From contig CAVZKP010000045.1 of NCBI GenBank assembly GCA_963775875.1, positions 158,645 to 222,644 on the forward strand: 64,000 nt of DNA, read 5' to 3'. Positions 9,423 through 20,673 of the stretch are shown piece after piece (within the stretch, counting starts at the first letter, position 1; each line of letters begins with the position of its first letter). Source of the stretch: AP-15 sp963775875 (GTDB taxonomy: Bacteria; Pseudomonadota; Alphaproteobacteria; ATCC43930; CGMCC-115725). The translations under genes were made by a program, and so were the position numbers. Under the pieces are notes generated by a model. It worked only from the letters and a program-made list of their open reading frames with translations. It did no database searches and was not told where the DNA came from.

Positions 9423-9629
9423 TCAGCGGATGGCGAACAGCTGGTGGACTTCGGCATAGTGCAGCAGGAGGACAACGCTGACCGCCGTAACCAGCACCAA
9501 TGCGGCGATGCCGCTGAGCATCGCGGCGAGCATCCTATTCCGTTGCCGCAGCCGGTCACGCGGCCGTGCTTCCTGGTGGTGTCGCAGGACAGCCCTCGCG
9601 CCCGCCGTCAAGTTTGGTTCCGCGGCCAC
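9423..9629 (-). CDS. small single-span membrane protein upstream of SCO
   Basis: About 68 residues. A basic N-terminal half (RHHQEARPRDRLRQRNR) leads into one hydrophobic helix (AAMLSGIAALVLVTAVSVVLLL). TAGGAGG lies eight bases before the GTG at 9629, which decides the start. The stop is 13 bases from the SCO start, so the two are likely translated from one message. No family was recognised. The context suggests a role in copper handling or oxidase assembly, which is inference only. Confidence 0.55.
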   Translation of the reverse strand: MAAEPNLTAGARAVLRHHQEARPRDRLRQRNRMLAAMLSGIAALVLVTAVSVVLLLHYAEVHQLFAIR

Positions 9630-9820
9630 CGCCACTGCCTCCTACCCGCAGATCGACAAAGAACAACAAACCGCGCCATCGAGCCGCCGTGCAGCGGCGA
9701 ATTCAAATTAAACCGGTGTAACATTAAGTCTCTGTTGCGGCCGGCAACGGAGACGGGTAGACCATGGACTGCAATGAAGCCGATGGTTTCGTGGTTTGCC
9801 GCCGGGCGGGGAGGGACGGA

Positions 9821-10069
9821 ATGTTGCACTGGTTATGGGTTATCATCATCGGGTTTCTGGCCGGGGCGATCGCCAAGTTTTTTGTGCACGGGCCGGGCGG
9901 GATCATCGTCACCACCTTGCTCGGCATCGTCGGCGCGATCTTTGCGTCCTGGCTAGGGCAGCGCATCGGCTGGTACGCGCCGGGCCACAATGCCGGGTTT
10001 ATCGGCGCGATCGTCGGCGCGGTGCTGATCCTGGTGATTTACCGGGCGATCGTCGGCGGCCCAGGCTGA
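9821..10069 (+). CDS. GlsB/YeaQ/YmgE-family membrane protein
   Basis: An 82-residue, very hydrophobic protein with three membrane helices and Gly-rich turns (GFLAGAIAKFF, GPGGIIVTTLLGIVGAIFASWLG, GAIVGAVLILVIYRAI). This is the pattern of the transglycosylase-associated/GlsB stress-membrane family. The start at 9821 was chosen for the GGGGAGGGA just upstream; the longer frame from 9764 begins with non-family residues. The molecular function of the family is not established. It stands alone in front of gyrA. Confidence 0.8.
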   Translation: MLHWLWVIIIGFLAGAIAKFFVHGPGGIIVTTLLGIVGAIFASWLGQRIGWYAPGHNAGFIGAIVGAVLILVIYRAIVGGPG

Positions 10070-10249
10070 CCGGCGGCAGCGGCGCCCTGGCCGGGCTGGG
10101 CGGCGCTGCCCAACCGTGCTCTAAGCGTTTGTTCGCGCCGCGAAATGCGGTAATCTGCCGGTGGCTACCCATATAACCAAAGTGCGGCGAGCTCCCGCGA
10201 GGCTTGGCCGCGATTTCAATTTCAGCCACCACCATCCAAACGAGCGCCC

Positions 10250-13078
<2,829 letters not shown>

Positions 13079-13082
<4 letters not shown>

Positions 13083-13621
13083 TTGAGCCGCGCGTCGGGG
13101 TCTATCCCGGCACCTTCGACCCGATCACCAACGGCCACTCCGACATCATCCGCCGGGCGGCCCGTCTGGTCGACCGGCTGGTCATCGGCGTCGCCCGCAA
13201 CGACGGCAAGGGACCGCTGTTCCCGACCGACGAGCGGGTCGAGATCGTGCGCGACGAGGTCGCCCATCTCGAAAACGGCGATGCCGAGCGCATCGAGGTG
13301 CGCGCCTTCGACACCCTGTTGATGCATTTCGCCCAATCGGTCGGCGCCGGAACCATCATCCGCGGGCTGCGCGCCGTGTCTGATTTCGAGTACGAGTTTC
13401 AGATGGCGGGCATGAATGCCCGTCTCGACCCGCAGGTCGAGACCGTCTTCCTGATGGCCTCCGACCGCTTTCAATTCATCTCATCGCGTTTCGTCAAGGA
13501 GATCGGCGCGCTCGGCGGCGACGTCTCGCATTTCGTCAGCCCGCGCGTAGCGCTGCGCCTCGCCGAGCGGTTCGCCATCGGCCGCGGCAAACCCGCCCGC
13601 CGCGCCGTCGGGGCTGATTAG
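13079..13621 (+). CDS. coaD: phosphopantetheine adenylyltransferase
   Basis: CoaD transfers AMP from ATP to 4'-phosphopantetheine, the penultimate step of coenzyme A synthesis. The nucleotidyltransferase motif GTFDPITNGH is at residues 11-20, and the second motif ISSRFVKEI is near residue 137. RGLRAVSDFEYEFQMAGMN is the conserved substrate-binding stretch. At 180 residues it is slightly longer than the usual 160-170. It overlaps gyrA by four bases, so it is translationally coupled, as in many alphaproteobacteria. Confidence 0.95.
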
Positions 13622-13686
13622 GCCGGAACAAACGCCGCCGAAGGCAAGCGCGCGGCCGCCGCGACAAATCGTAACGGAGCAGGGTC

Positions 13687-14541
13687 ATGGATTTGGGCGT
13701 CTCGATGTTTCACACCGATTATTCGATGCCGGCGGTGCAATTGGCGCCGGCGCTCGAACAGCGCGGCTTCGAGTTGATGTGGGCGCCCGAGCATTCGCAC
13801 ATCCCGGTGCCGCGGCGAACCCCGTTTCCCGGCGGCGGCGAGGTGCCCAAGCCCTATTACGATGTCATGGATCCGTTCGTCGTGCTCGGTGCAGCGGCGG
13901 CGGTCACCACAAGGCTGAAGCTCGGAACCGGGGTGTGCCTGGTCATCCAGCGCGACCCGATCCAGACCGCGAAACTGGTCGCCTCGCTCGACCAGATTTC
14001 GGGTGGGCGATTTCTGTTCGGGGTCGGTGGCGGCTGGAACGCCGAGGAGATCGAGGATCACGGTACCGTTTTCAAGACCCGCTTCAAGCTGATGCGTGAG
14101 CGCATCGAAGCAATGAAGGCGATCTGGACCGAGTCCAAGCCCGAATACCACGGCGAGTTTGTCGATTTCGGGCCGATGATGACCTGGCCGAAACCGGTGC
14201 AGAAGCCTCATCCGCCGATCATCGTCGGCGGCGCCTTCCCACACGCAGCCCGGCGCGCGGTCCGCTATGGCGATGGGTGGGTGCCGATCGCCGGTCGTGC
14301 ACCCCATGGTGACGTCAATGATTTTCTGCCGAAGTTCAAGGAGATGGCCGTCGAAGCCGGGCGCGCCCCCAATTCGCTGCCGATCACCTTGTTCGGCGCC
14401 ACCGAGGACGCTGATCTGCTGAAGCGCTACCGAGACATCGGGGTGGCCCGAATCGTCGTTGCCCTGCCGCCCGAGCCGGCCGACAAGACCTTGCCGAGGC
14501 TCGATCGCTGGGCCGATTTTATCCGCCAGGTCAACGTCTGA
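13687..14541 (+). CDS. luciferase-like (LLM class) flavin-dependent oxidoreductase
   Basis: A 284-residue TIM-barrel protein of the bacterial-luciferase superfamily. Family marks include RGFELMWAPEHSHIP, KLGTGVCLVIQRDPIQTAKLVASLDQ, and GRFLFGVGGGWNAEE, which contributes to the flavin or F420 phosphate site. PPIIVGGAFPHAARRAVRYGDGWVP is also typical. These enzymes use reduced flavin or F420 to oxidise small substrates. The cofactor and substrate cannot be told here. A strong hairpin terminator follows at 14571, so it is probably the last gene of its transcript. Confidence 0.8.
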   Translation: MDLGVSMFHTDYSMPAVQLAPALEQRGFELMWAPEHSHIPVPRRTPFPGGGEVPKPYYDVMDPFVVLGAAAAVTTRLKLGTGVCLVIQRDPIQTAKLVASLDQISGGRFLFGVGGGWNAEEIEDHGTVFKTRFKLMRERIEAMKAIWTESKPEYHGEFVDFGPMMTWPKPVQKPHPPIIVGGAFPHAARRAVRYGDGWVPIAGRAPHGDVNDFLPKFKEMAVEAGRAPNSLPITLFGATEDADLLKRYRDIGVARIVVALPPEPADKTLPRLDRWADFIRQVNV

Positions 14542-14570
14542 GCGGGGCGCGGCTCGCTGTTCGGGCGCCG

Positions 14571-14606
14571 AAAAGGGGGTTGGGCCGCTTTGGCTCAACC
14601 CCCTTT
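14571..14606. terminator. bidirectional hairpin terminator
   Basis: A 15-bp stem pairs AAAGGGGGTTGGGCC (14572-14586) with GGCTCAACCCCCTTT (14592-14606), with one G-U pair and loop GCTTT. The stem is flanked by T runs on each reading strand (TTTC on plus, TTTTC on minus). It can end the luciferase-like gene on the plus strand and the tRNA-Asn transcript on the minus strand. Confidence 0.75.
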
Positions 14607-14612
14607 CGCGAT

Positions 14613-14688
14613 TGGCTCCCCGGGCCGGACTCGAACCAGCGACAAGGCGGTTAACAGCCGCCTGCTCTACCAACTGAGCTACCGGGGA
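14613..14688 (-). tRNA. tRNA-Asn (GUU)
   Basis: Read on the minus strand this is a complete 76-nt cloverleaf. Acceptor TCCCCGG pairs with CCGGGGA, the D arm is GCTCAGTTGGTAGAGC, the anticodon stem GGCGG/CCGCC carries GTT in CTGTTAACC, and the T arm contains GGTTCGAGTCC. The terminal CCA is encoded in the gene. Confidence 0.95.
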
Positions 14689-14722
14689 TCAGAGCACCCG
14701 AACGTTCGGGTGCGGTCCGCCC

Positions 14723-14796
14723 TGGAGGCCGGAAGCGGAATCGAACCGCTGTGCGAGGATTTGCAGTCCTCTGCATAACCACTCTGCCATCCGGCC
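14723..14796 (-). tRNA. tRNA-Cys (GCA)
   Basis: A minus-strand, 74-nt tRNA with acceptor GGCCGGA/TCCGGCC. The anticodon loop GACTGCAAATC carries GCA, the T arm is GCGGTTCGATTCCGC, and CCA is encoded. It lies 34 bp from tRNA-Asn on the same strand. The pair is probably transcribed together and ended by the hairpin at 14571-14606. Confidence 0.95.
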
Positions 14797-14924
14797 GGCG
14801 CCGCGTCATATAGGCGCGCAGCATGGCCACGGTCAAGCACAGGCGGGGGTCCGGGTGGTGGCCCTTGCCCGCGGAAAAATATCGGCGGCGTTGACCGCAC
14901 CGATCTCTGCCCTTACCCTTGGCG

Positions 14925-15095
14925 GCGGATGGTTCCCTCAAGGGATCAAACGGGAACGCGGTGCTGCATCGAGATGCTCATGCCGCGGCTGCCCCCGCAA
15001 CTGTAAGCGGCGAGCCAAGCGCTCTTGAACCACTGGGCTGAGGCCTGGGAAGGTGGCGCGTCTGGCGATGACCCGCGAGCCAGGAAACCGGCCAT
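14925..15095 (+). promoter_or_regulatory. cobalamin (AdoCbl) riboswitch
   Basis: The conserved blocks of the B12 element occur in order. The 5' segment is CAAACGGGAACGCGGTGC, followed by GCTGCCCCCGCAACTGTAAGCGG, CCACTGGGCTGAGGCCTGGGAAGG, and the B12 box region GATGACCCGCGAGCCAGGAAACCGGCC. It stands directly upstream of the cob cluster and is expected to lower cobG-J expression when adenosylcobalamin is abundant. About 117 bases separate it from the chosen cobG start, room for an expression platform. Confidence 0.9.
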
Positions 15096-15212
15096 CCGCT
15101 CGTGGTCACGCGCGAGCGCGCTGGGCGGGGTGTACCGGCGGGGCGGGCCCTTCTCAGCGGGCGCGGCCGGCTCGCGGGTGACGGACGACGCTGTTGCCTG
15201 GGAACGCGCCCC

Positions 15213-16538
15213 TTGTCCGCAGATCCATCAGCCAAGCCGGAGCTTTGCGATCCGCGCCCCCTCGGCCGCGGCTGGTGTCCCGATCCGTGGCGCCCGATGC
15301 CGACCGGGGACGGTCTGCTGGTTCGGCTGCATCTGCCGCTCGGCCGGCTGACCGCCGGGCAGTTGCGGGCTGTCGCCGTGGCGGCGCAAAGCTGCGGCAA
15401 CGGGCTGATCGACATTTCGAGCCGCGGCAATCTGCAGATCCGCGGTATCTCCGAGCGATCGCACCCGGCGCTGGTCGAGCAGCTGGCTGCGGCGGCCTTG
15501 ACCGGCGGCAGCGGACCAAGGGCGCCCCGGCGGACGATCGTCTCGCCGCTCGCCGGCCGCGACCAGACGGATCATGTCGATGCGTCGGCGCTCGCCGAGC
15601 AGGTCGAAGCTGCGGCCCAAACCGTTGAGGGACTTCCCGCCAAGCTCGTGATCGCGGTCGATGGCGGCGGGCTGTTTCCGCTCGTCGAACTGGCTGCCGA
15701 TATTTACGCGGTCGCGATTGATCGCACCGCTATCGCGGTTGGCTTTGCGGCGGCGGATGAGCCGCGCTGGTTTGGCACGGTGCCGCCGGCGGCGCTGCCG
15801 TCGACGATCGCCGCGCTGCTGATGCATTTTGCCCGTGCCGTCGCGGGTGCAGGGCCGCCGGCGGCGATGCGCAATGCCCCGGCCGATTTGCGCAAGGCGC
15901 TCGCCGCCGCAGCGCAGTTGGCGCCGCCGACGGTGCCGAACCAACGCCCCCCGGCGCCGCGCGCCGGCGTCTTGCAACTGCCGGCTGGCGGGGCGGCGGT
16001 CGTTCTCGCCGTGCCGTTCGGCCGCTGCGATGCAAACCAGCTTATGCGGATCGCCGGCTGGGCCGAACGCTTCTCCGGTGACGAGGTTCGGCTGTCGCCA
16101 TGGCGCGGCATCGTATTGCCGGCGGTCCGCAGCAAGGACATCACGAACCTGATCGCGCTGGCGACCGACGCCGGGCTGATTGCCGAACCCGGCGACCCAC
16201 GTCTCGCTGTCTTCGCCTGTCCCGGCCACCCGGATTGCGCCAGTGCCTCGGTCGTGACGCGGCGCGATGCGGTGCGGCTCGCCGCGGCCGCGCGCACTCT
16301 GCTGCAGTCCGGCGGCGCCCAGATTCATGTTTCGGGCTGCGCCAAGGGCTGCGCTCATCCCGGTCCGGCGGCGCTGACCCTGGTAGGCGATAGCGGCGTC
16401 TACCGGGTCGTCATCGAGGGCAGCCCGCGCGACGCCGCCGTCGCCCGCCTCGCGATCGACGACATCGAACGGCATCTCTCGTCGCTCGCGAGCCGCGCAG
16501 ACCTTGCATCGCAGTTTCCGGTTGAAGCAGAGACATGA
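15213..16538 (+). CDS. cobG: precorrin-3B synthase
   Basis: CobG is the oxygen-using, ferredoxin-nitrite-reductase-like enzyme that makes precorrin-3B in the aerobic cobalamin route. PMPTGDGLLVRLHLPLG and SRGNLQIRGI are typical. The Fe-S/sirohaem ligands appear as CPGHPDC and SGCAKGCAHPG near the C-terminus. The TTG at 15213 gives a natural N-terminus and 441 residues, with GGGAA nearby; a GTG/ATG frame from 15102 would begin inside the riboswitch leader and adds Arg/Gly-rich residues. It overlaps cobH by four bases. Presence of CobG implies growth with oxygen. Confidence 0.85.
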   Translation: MSADPSAKPELCDPRPLGRGWCPDPWRPMPTGDGLLVRLHLPLGRLTAGQLRAVAVAAQSCGNGLIDISSRGNLQIRGISERSHPALVEQLAAAALTGGSGPRAPRRTIVSPLAGRDQTDHVDASALAEQVEAAAQTVEGLPAKLVIAVDGGGLFPLVELAADIYAVAIDRTAIAVGFAAADEPRWFGTVPPAALPSTIAALLMHFARAVAGAGPPAAMRNAPADLRKALAAAAQLAPPTVPNQRPPAPRAGVLQLPAGGAAVVLAVPFGRCDANQLMRIAGWAERFSGDEVRLSPWRGIVLPAVRSKDITNLIALATDAGLIAEPGDPRLAVFACPGHPDCASASVVTRRDAVRLAAAARTLLQSGGAQIHVSGCAKGCAHPGPAALTLVGDSGVYRVVIEGSPRDAAVARLAIDDIERHLSSLASRADLASQFPVEAET

Positions 16539-17164
16539 TCGACCGCCGCTATCTGCGCGACGGCGCCGAGATCTATCGGCGCTCATTTGCGACGATCCGG
16601 GCCGAGGCTGATCTGACCGCCTTCACCGGCGCGGCCGAGCGCATCGTCGTGCGCATGATCCATGCCTGTGGCATGACCGATCTGCCGGGCGAAATTGAAC
16701 TTTCGCCGGATTTCGCCGCGACCGGCGAAATGGCGCTGCGGACCGGTGCGGCAGTTCTGTGCGATTCTCGGATGGTCATGCATGGCGTCACCCGCACCCG
16801 GCTGCCGGCCGCCAACGAGGTGATCTGCACGCTCGACGATGCGCGGGTGCCGGGTCTGGCGCGGGCATTGGCAACTACCCGCAGCGCCGCCGCGCTCGAA
16901 CTGTGGCGTGCGCATCTGGGTGGGGCCGTCGTGGTCATCGGCAACGCCCCGACCGCGTTGTTCCGGATGCTCGAAATCCTCGACGAGGGGGCGCCGTTGC
17001 CGGCCGCGGTGATCGGCGTCCCGGTCGGCTTCGTCGGCGCGGCCGAGGCCAAGCGGGCATTGGCCGATGACCGGCGCGTACCGTTTCTCGTCGTGCATGG
17101 GCGGCGCGGCGGCAGCGCCATCGCGGCCGCGGCGGTCAACGCGCTGGCAAGCGAGGCGGAGTGA
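16535..17164 (+). CDS. cobH: precorrin-8X methylmutase
   Basis: CobH moves the C-11 methyl group to C-12, turning precorrin-8X into hydrogenobyrinate. The active-site His is in VRMIHACGM near residue 43. The family stretches GAAVLCDSRMVMHGVTRTRLP and GNAPTALFRMLEI follow, then IGVPVGFVGAAEAKRAL. The length of 209 residues is normal. The start overlaps the cobG stop, and the stop overlaps the cobI GTG, so the genes are tightly coupled. Confidence 0.95.
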   Translation: MIDRRYLRDGAEIYRRSFATIRAEADLTAFTGAAERIVVRMIHACGMTDLPGEIELSPDFAATGEMALRTGAAVLCDSRMVMHGVTRTRLPAANEVICTLDDARVPGLARALATTRSAAALELWRAHLGGAVVVIGNAPTALFRMLEILDEGAPLPAAVIGVPVGFVGAAEAKRALADDRRVPFLVVHGRRGGSAIAAAAVNALASEAE

Positions 17165-17916
17165 GCGCAACGGACCGCGATTGGCCGTCGGCCGCGCGCC
17201 TCGTCGGTGTCGGGCTCGGTCCCGGCGATCCCGACTACGTGACGCTGCGGGCGGTAAGGGTGATGCGCGCCGCCGACCGCCTGGTGCATTTCGCCAGAAA
17301 AGGCGAGCGCGGCAACGCTCGGACTATCGCCGACGCCGTAATCGGGCGGGATCCCTCGCGAGAACTGCCGCTCTTCTACCCGGTGACCACCGAGATTCCG
17401 CTGGCGCACCCGGATTACGCGGCGGCGATCGGCGCGTTTCACGACCGGGCAGCGGTCCGGCTGATCGACGAGATCGGGGCCGGGCTTTCGGTTGCGGTAC
17501 TGTGCGAAGGTGACCCGTTCTTCTATGGCTCGTTCACCCATCTGTGGCTGCGCCTGAAGGACAGGGTCGCGATCGAGATCGTGCCGGGGATCACCGGCAT
17601 GGCCGGGGCGGCGGCCCGCGCTGGCCTGCCGATCGCCTGGGCCGATGATGTGCTGACCGTCCTGCCGGCAACCTTGCGCTACGCCGAATTGGTGTCGCGG
17701 CTCGCAGCGACGGATGCGGCAGCGATCATCAAGCTGGGGCGGAATTTGCCCAAGGCGCGCGACGCGCTCGTCGCCGCGGGGCTGCTCGACCGCGCGATCT
17801 ATGTCGAGCGTGCGACGATGCCGGGGCAGCGCATCTGCCCGCTCGCCGGCATGACCGAGGGCAAGGCGCCTTATTTCTCGCTGATCCTGGTGCCCGGGCG
17901 AGGGCGCCGCGGGTGA
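17161..17916 (+). CDS. cobI: precorrin-2 C(20)-methyltransferase
   Basis: CobI uses S-adenosylmethionine to methylate precorrin-2 at C-20. It has the tetrapyrrole-methylase fold: GVGLGPGDPDYVTLRAVRVM at the N-terminus, VLCEGDPFFYGSF, and EIVPGITGMAGAAARAGLP in the SAM pocket. It has 251 residues. The start is a GTG overlapping the cobH stop (GTGA), and the end overlaps cobJ in the same way. Confidence 0.93.
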   Translation: MSATDRDWPSAARLVGVGLGPGDPDYVTLRAVRVMRAADRLVHFARKGERGNARTIADAVIGRDPSRELPLFYPVTTEIPLAHPDYAAAIGAFHDRAAVRLIDEIGAGLSVAVLCEGDPFFYGSFTHLWLRLKDRVAIEIVPGITGMAGAAARAGLPIAWADDVLTVLPATLRYAELVSRLAATDAAAIIKLGRNLPKARDALVAAGLLDRAIYVERATMPGQRICPLAGMTEGKAPYFSLILVPGRGRRG

Positions 17917-18683
17917 CGGCGCCGGGCAGTCTGACCTTGGTCGGCCTCGGACCGGGCGATTTGCGATGGCTCACCCCGGCCGCCACCTCGGCGCTCGCGG
18001 CGGCGCAGGATCTGGTCGGCTACCGCGCCTATCTCAGCCGGGTGCCGGCGATACCCGGGCAGCAACGCCATGGCTTCGACAACCGGAGCGAACTCGATCG
18101 CGCCCGGCTGGCGCTCGATCTCGCCATGCGGGGACGGCAGGTGGTCGTCGTCTCGGGCGGCGACCCCGGCGTGTTCGCGATGGCCGCGGCGGTGTTCGAG
18201 GCCGTCGACCACGGGCCGACGGCGTGGCGCGCGCTCGACATCCGGGTCGAGCCGGGGGTCACCGCGATGCTGGCGGCGGCAGCCCGGGCCGGTGCGCCGC
18301 TGGGCAACGATTTCTGCGCGATCTCGCTGTCTGACAATCTGAAGCCGTGGGCGCTGATCGAGCAGCGCCTGCGCGCCGCGCTCGGCGCCGATTTCGTCAT
18401 TGTCCTGTACAACCCGGCATCGCTGGCCCGGCCCCGGCAGCTCGCTGAGGCGTTACGCATCGCCGGCGAGATGCGCGGTGCGGACACGCCGGTCCTTTTC
18501 GCCCATGCCGTCGGCCGTCCCGACGAGCGGGTGACCGTCGAACGCCTCGCCGAGGCCGGGTCGGTAGCCGCCGATATGGCGACGATCGTCGTCATCGGCG
18601 CGACAACGACGCGGCGGATCGAGCGTGGCCGCGATGCTGTCCCGTTCGTCTATACTCCGCGCAGCGTCGGCGTGCGCAGTTGA
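17913..18683 (+). CDS. cobJ: precorrin-3B C(17)-methyltransferase
   Basis: CobJ methylates C-17 and contracts the ring to precorrin-4. Motifs are VGLGPGDLRWLTPAA, LVGYRAYL, VVVSGGDPGVFAMAAAVFE and EPGVTAMLAAAARAGAPLGNDFCAISLSD, typical of this methylase. It has 256 residues and a GTG start coupled to cobI. Its last 34 bases overlap the end of cobK, which is on the opposite strand. Confidence 0.93.
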   Translation: MTAPGSLTLVGLGPGDLRWLTPAATSALAAAQDLVGYRAYLSRVPAIPGQQRHGFDNRSELDRARLALDLAMRGRQVVVVSGGDPGVFAMAAAVFEAVDHGPTAWRALDIRVEPGVTAMLAAAARAGAPLGNDFCAISLSDNLKPWALIEQRLRAALGADFVIVLYNPASLARPRQLAEALRIAGEMRGADTPVLFAHAVGRPDERVTVERLAEAGSVAADMATIVVIGATTTRRIERGRDAVPFVYTPRSVGVRS

Positions 18684-19411
18684 CCCGCGATCCAGTCCAG
18701 CGCGGCTTCGGCGCTCGCGGCTTCGGCGACCGGCGGCTTTTCCGGCCGTGTCACCACGACCACCGGCAATCCGAGCCCGCGGGCGGCGGCGATCTTGGCA
18801 TAGGTGGCCGAACCGCCGGAGTTCTTGGTCACGACGATGTCGATCTGCTCGCGTTCCAGCAGCGCCCGTTCGCCCGCCTCGTCGAACGGTCCGCGCGCGC
18901 GCAGCGAGTTGACTTTGGGCGCTGGCAGCGCGTCGCCGATCGGCTCGATCGAGCGCACCAGATAGAAATGCTGCGGCATCGCGGCGAACGGCGCGAGTTC
19001 GAACCGGCCGACCGTCAGAAAGACGCGGCGCGGCATCACACCCAGCGCCGCTACCGCATCCGCCATCGTCGCGACCCCGATCCAGCGATCGCCCGGCTGG
19101 GCAAGCCATGGCGGCCGGCGCAGTCCCAGCAAGGGGAGCCCGAGGCGGCTGCAGGCTTCGGCGGCGTTGCGCGACATGGTCGCGGCGAAAGGATGGGTGG
19201 CGTCGACGACCGCCTCGATGCGGTGCTCGGTCAGCCAGCGGACCAGACCTTCGGCGCCTCCGAAGCCGCCGCTTCGGCTCGGCAGCGGCGACGGGCGCGG
19301 GTTTTTGGTGCGCCCGGCCAGGGACATGATCGCGTCGATGCCCGAACGCCCGGCCAGCATTGCCGCGAGCGCCGAGGCTTCGGTCGTTCCGCCGAGTACG
19401 AGAACACGCAT
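18650..19411 (-). CDS. cobK: precorrin-6A reductase
   Basis: CobK is the NADPH-dependent reductase of precorrin-6A. The protein starts MRVLVLGGTTEASALAAML and continues with VDATHPFAATMSRNAAEAC and VTKNSGGSATYAKIAAARGLGLPVV, all typical. The ATG at 19411 gives 253 residues; the longer frame from 19537 runs antisense through cobL. It is the only gene of the group read leftward between cobJ and cobL. Its end overlaps cobJ by 34 bases, and its start codon overlaps that of cobL within a single CATG. Confidence 0.93.
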   Translation of the reverse strand: MRVLVLGGTTEASALAAMLAGRSGIDAIMSLAGRTKNPRPSPLPSRSGGFGGAEGLVRWLTEHRIEAVVDATHPFAATMSRNAAEACSRLGLPLLGLRRPPWLAQPGDRWIGVATMADAVAALGVMPRRVFLTVGRFELAPFAAMPQHFYLVRSIEPIGDALPAPKVNSLRARGPFDEAGERALLEREQIDIVVTKNSGGSATYAKIAAARGLGLPVVVVTRPEKPPVAEAASAEAALDWIAGQLRTPTLRGV

Positions 19412-20660
19412 GCCGCTGTCTTCGCCGATGCCTGAGCGTCTGTCCAGCGCCGGCACGCCGCCGTGGCTGTCGATCCTCGGCATCGGCGAGGATGGGCGAG
19501 AGGGCTTGTCGAATGCCGCCTTGCGAATCCTCGACATGGCCGAGTTTGTGATCGGTGGCGCCCGTCATCTTCGTCTCGTCCAACCACTCGCGGCGCACAC
19601 ACTGTGTTGGCCATCGCCGTTCTCCGACGCCTATGCCTTGATCCAGGAGCGGCGCGGCAGGCCGACCTGCGTGCTGGCGACCGGCGACCCGTTTCATTAC
19701 GGAGTGGGGGCGGAACTGGCCCGGCTGGTGCCGGCCGACGAGATCGTCTGCTATCCGCTGCCGTCGGCGTTCAGCCTCGCAGCGGCTCGGCTTGGCTGGT
19801 CGCTGCCGGACTGCGACTGTCTGAGCCTGCATGGGCGGGCGTTGGCCCGGGTCATTCCGTATTTGCAGCCGCAGGCCCGCATCCTGGCGCTGAGCTGGGA
19901 CAGTGCGACGCCAGGCCGGCTGGCCGAGCTGCTGACCGCACGCGGCTTTGGCGGGTCCGCGGTGACGGTGCTCGAGGCGATGGGCGGGCTGCGCGAGCGC
20001 CGCCATCGATGTCGCGCCGCGGATTTCGCTCTCGCCGCGATCGACCCGCTGAACACCGTGGCGATCGAGGTCGCGTCGACGCGCGAGGCGCAGGTGGTGA
20101 CCCTCGCACCCGGTCTCGACAATTCCTGGTTCGAAAATGACGGCCAGCTGACGAAAGCCGAGATCCGCGCGGTCACCCTTGCCGCGCTGGCGCCGCGGGC
20201 GGACCAGATGCTATGGGATATCGGCGCCGGCTCGGGCTCGATTGGCATCGAGTGGTGCCTGCGCCATCGCCGCAACCGCTGCATTTCGATCGAGCAACAA
20301 CCGGAACGCGCGGCGCGCATCCGCCGCAATGCTGCCGCACTCGGTGTCGACGCGCTCGAAGCGATCGTCGGACGCGCCCCTGAGGCGCTCGCCGCGCTGC
20401 CCTTGCCGGATGCGGTCTTCATCGGCGGTGGCGCCTCCGATCCGGTACTGTTCGAGGCGATCTGGGCTGCGCTGAAGTCCGGCGGCCGCCTGGTCGTCAA
20501 TGCCGTCGCGCTGGAGACCGAGATGAGGCTGGCCGATCTGTTCGCGCGGCACGGCGGCAGCTTGCGGCGTATCGCGATCGCCCGCGCCGAACCTCTCGGC
20601 CGGTTGCATGGCTGGCGCGCGGCGATGCCGGTCACCCAATGGGCGGTGACCAGGCCGTGA
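19410..20660 (+). CDS. cobL: precorrin-6Y C(5,15)-methyltransferase (decarboxylating)
   Basis: CobL is a fusion of two methylases. The N-terminal CbiE-like part begins WLSILGIGEDGREGLSNAA and includes VLATGDPFHYGVGAEL. The C-terminal CbiT-like part has the SAM motif LWDIGAGSGSIGIEW and DAVFIGGGASDPVLFEAIW. It has 416 residues from the ATG at 19410; an in-frame ATG at 19428 is an alternative. The first start shares the CATG with the divergent cobK start. Confidence 0.92.
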   Translation: MPLSSPMPERLSSAGTPPWLSILGIGEDGREGLSNAALRILDMAEFVIGGARHLRLVQPLAAHTLCWPSPFSDAYALIQERRGRPTCVLATGDPFHYGVGAELARLVPADEIVCYPLPSAFSLAAARLGWSLPDCDCLSLHGRALARVIPYLQPQARILALSWDSATPGRLAELLTARGFGGSAVTVLEAMGGLRERRHRCRAADFALAAIDPLNTVAIEVASTREAQVVTLAPGLDNSWFENDGQLTKAEIRAVTLAALAPRADQMLWDIGAGSGSIGIEWCLRHRRNRCISIEQQPERAARIRRNAAALGVDALEAIVGRAPEALAALPLPDAVFIGGGASDPVLFEAIWAALKSGGRLVVNAVALETEMRLADLFARHGGSLRRIAIARAEPLGRLHGWRAAMPVTQWAVTRP

Positions 20661-20673
20661 GGCGCGCTCCGAC

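Noticed and set aside
14590..14778. short protein frame over the tRNAs
   Set aside because: The sequence is the antisense of two complete tRNA genes; such frames are common artefacts.
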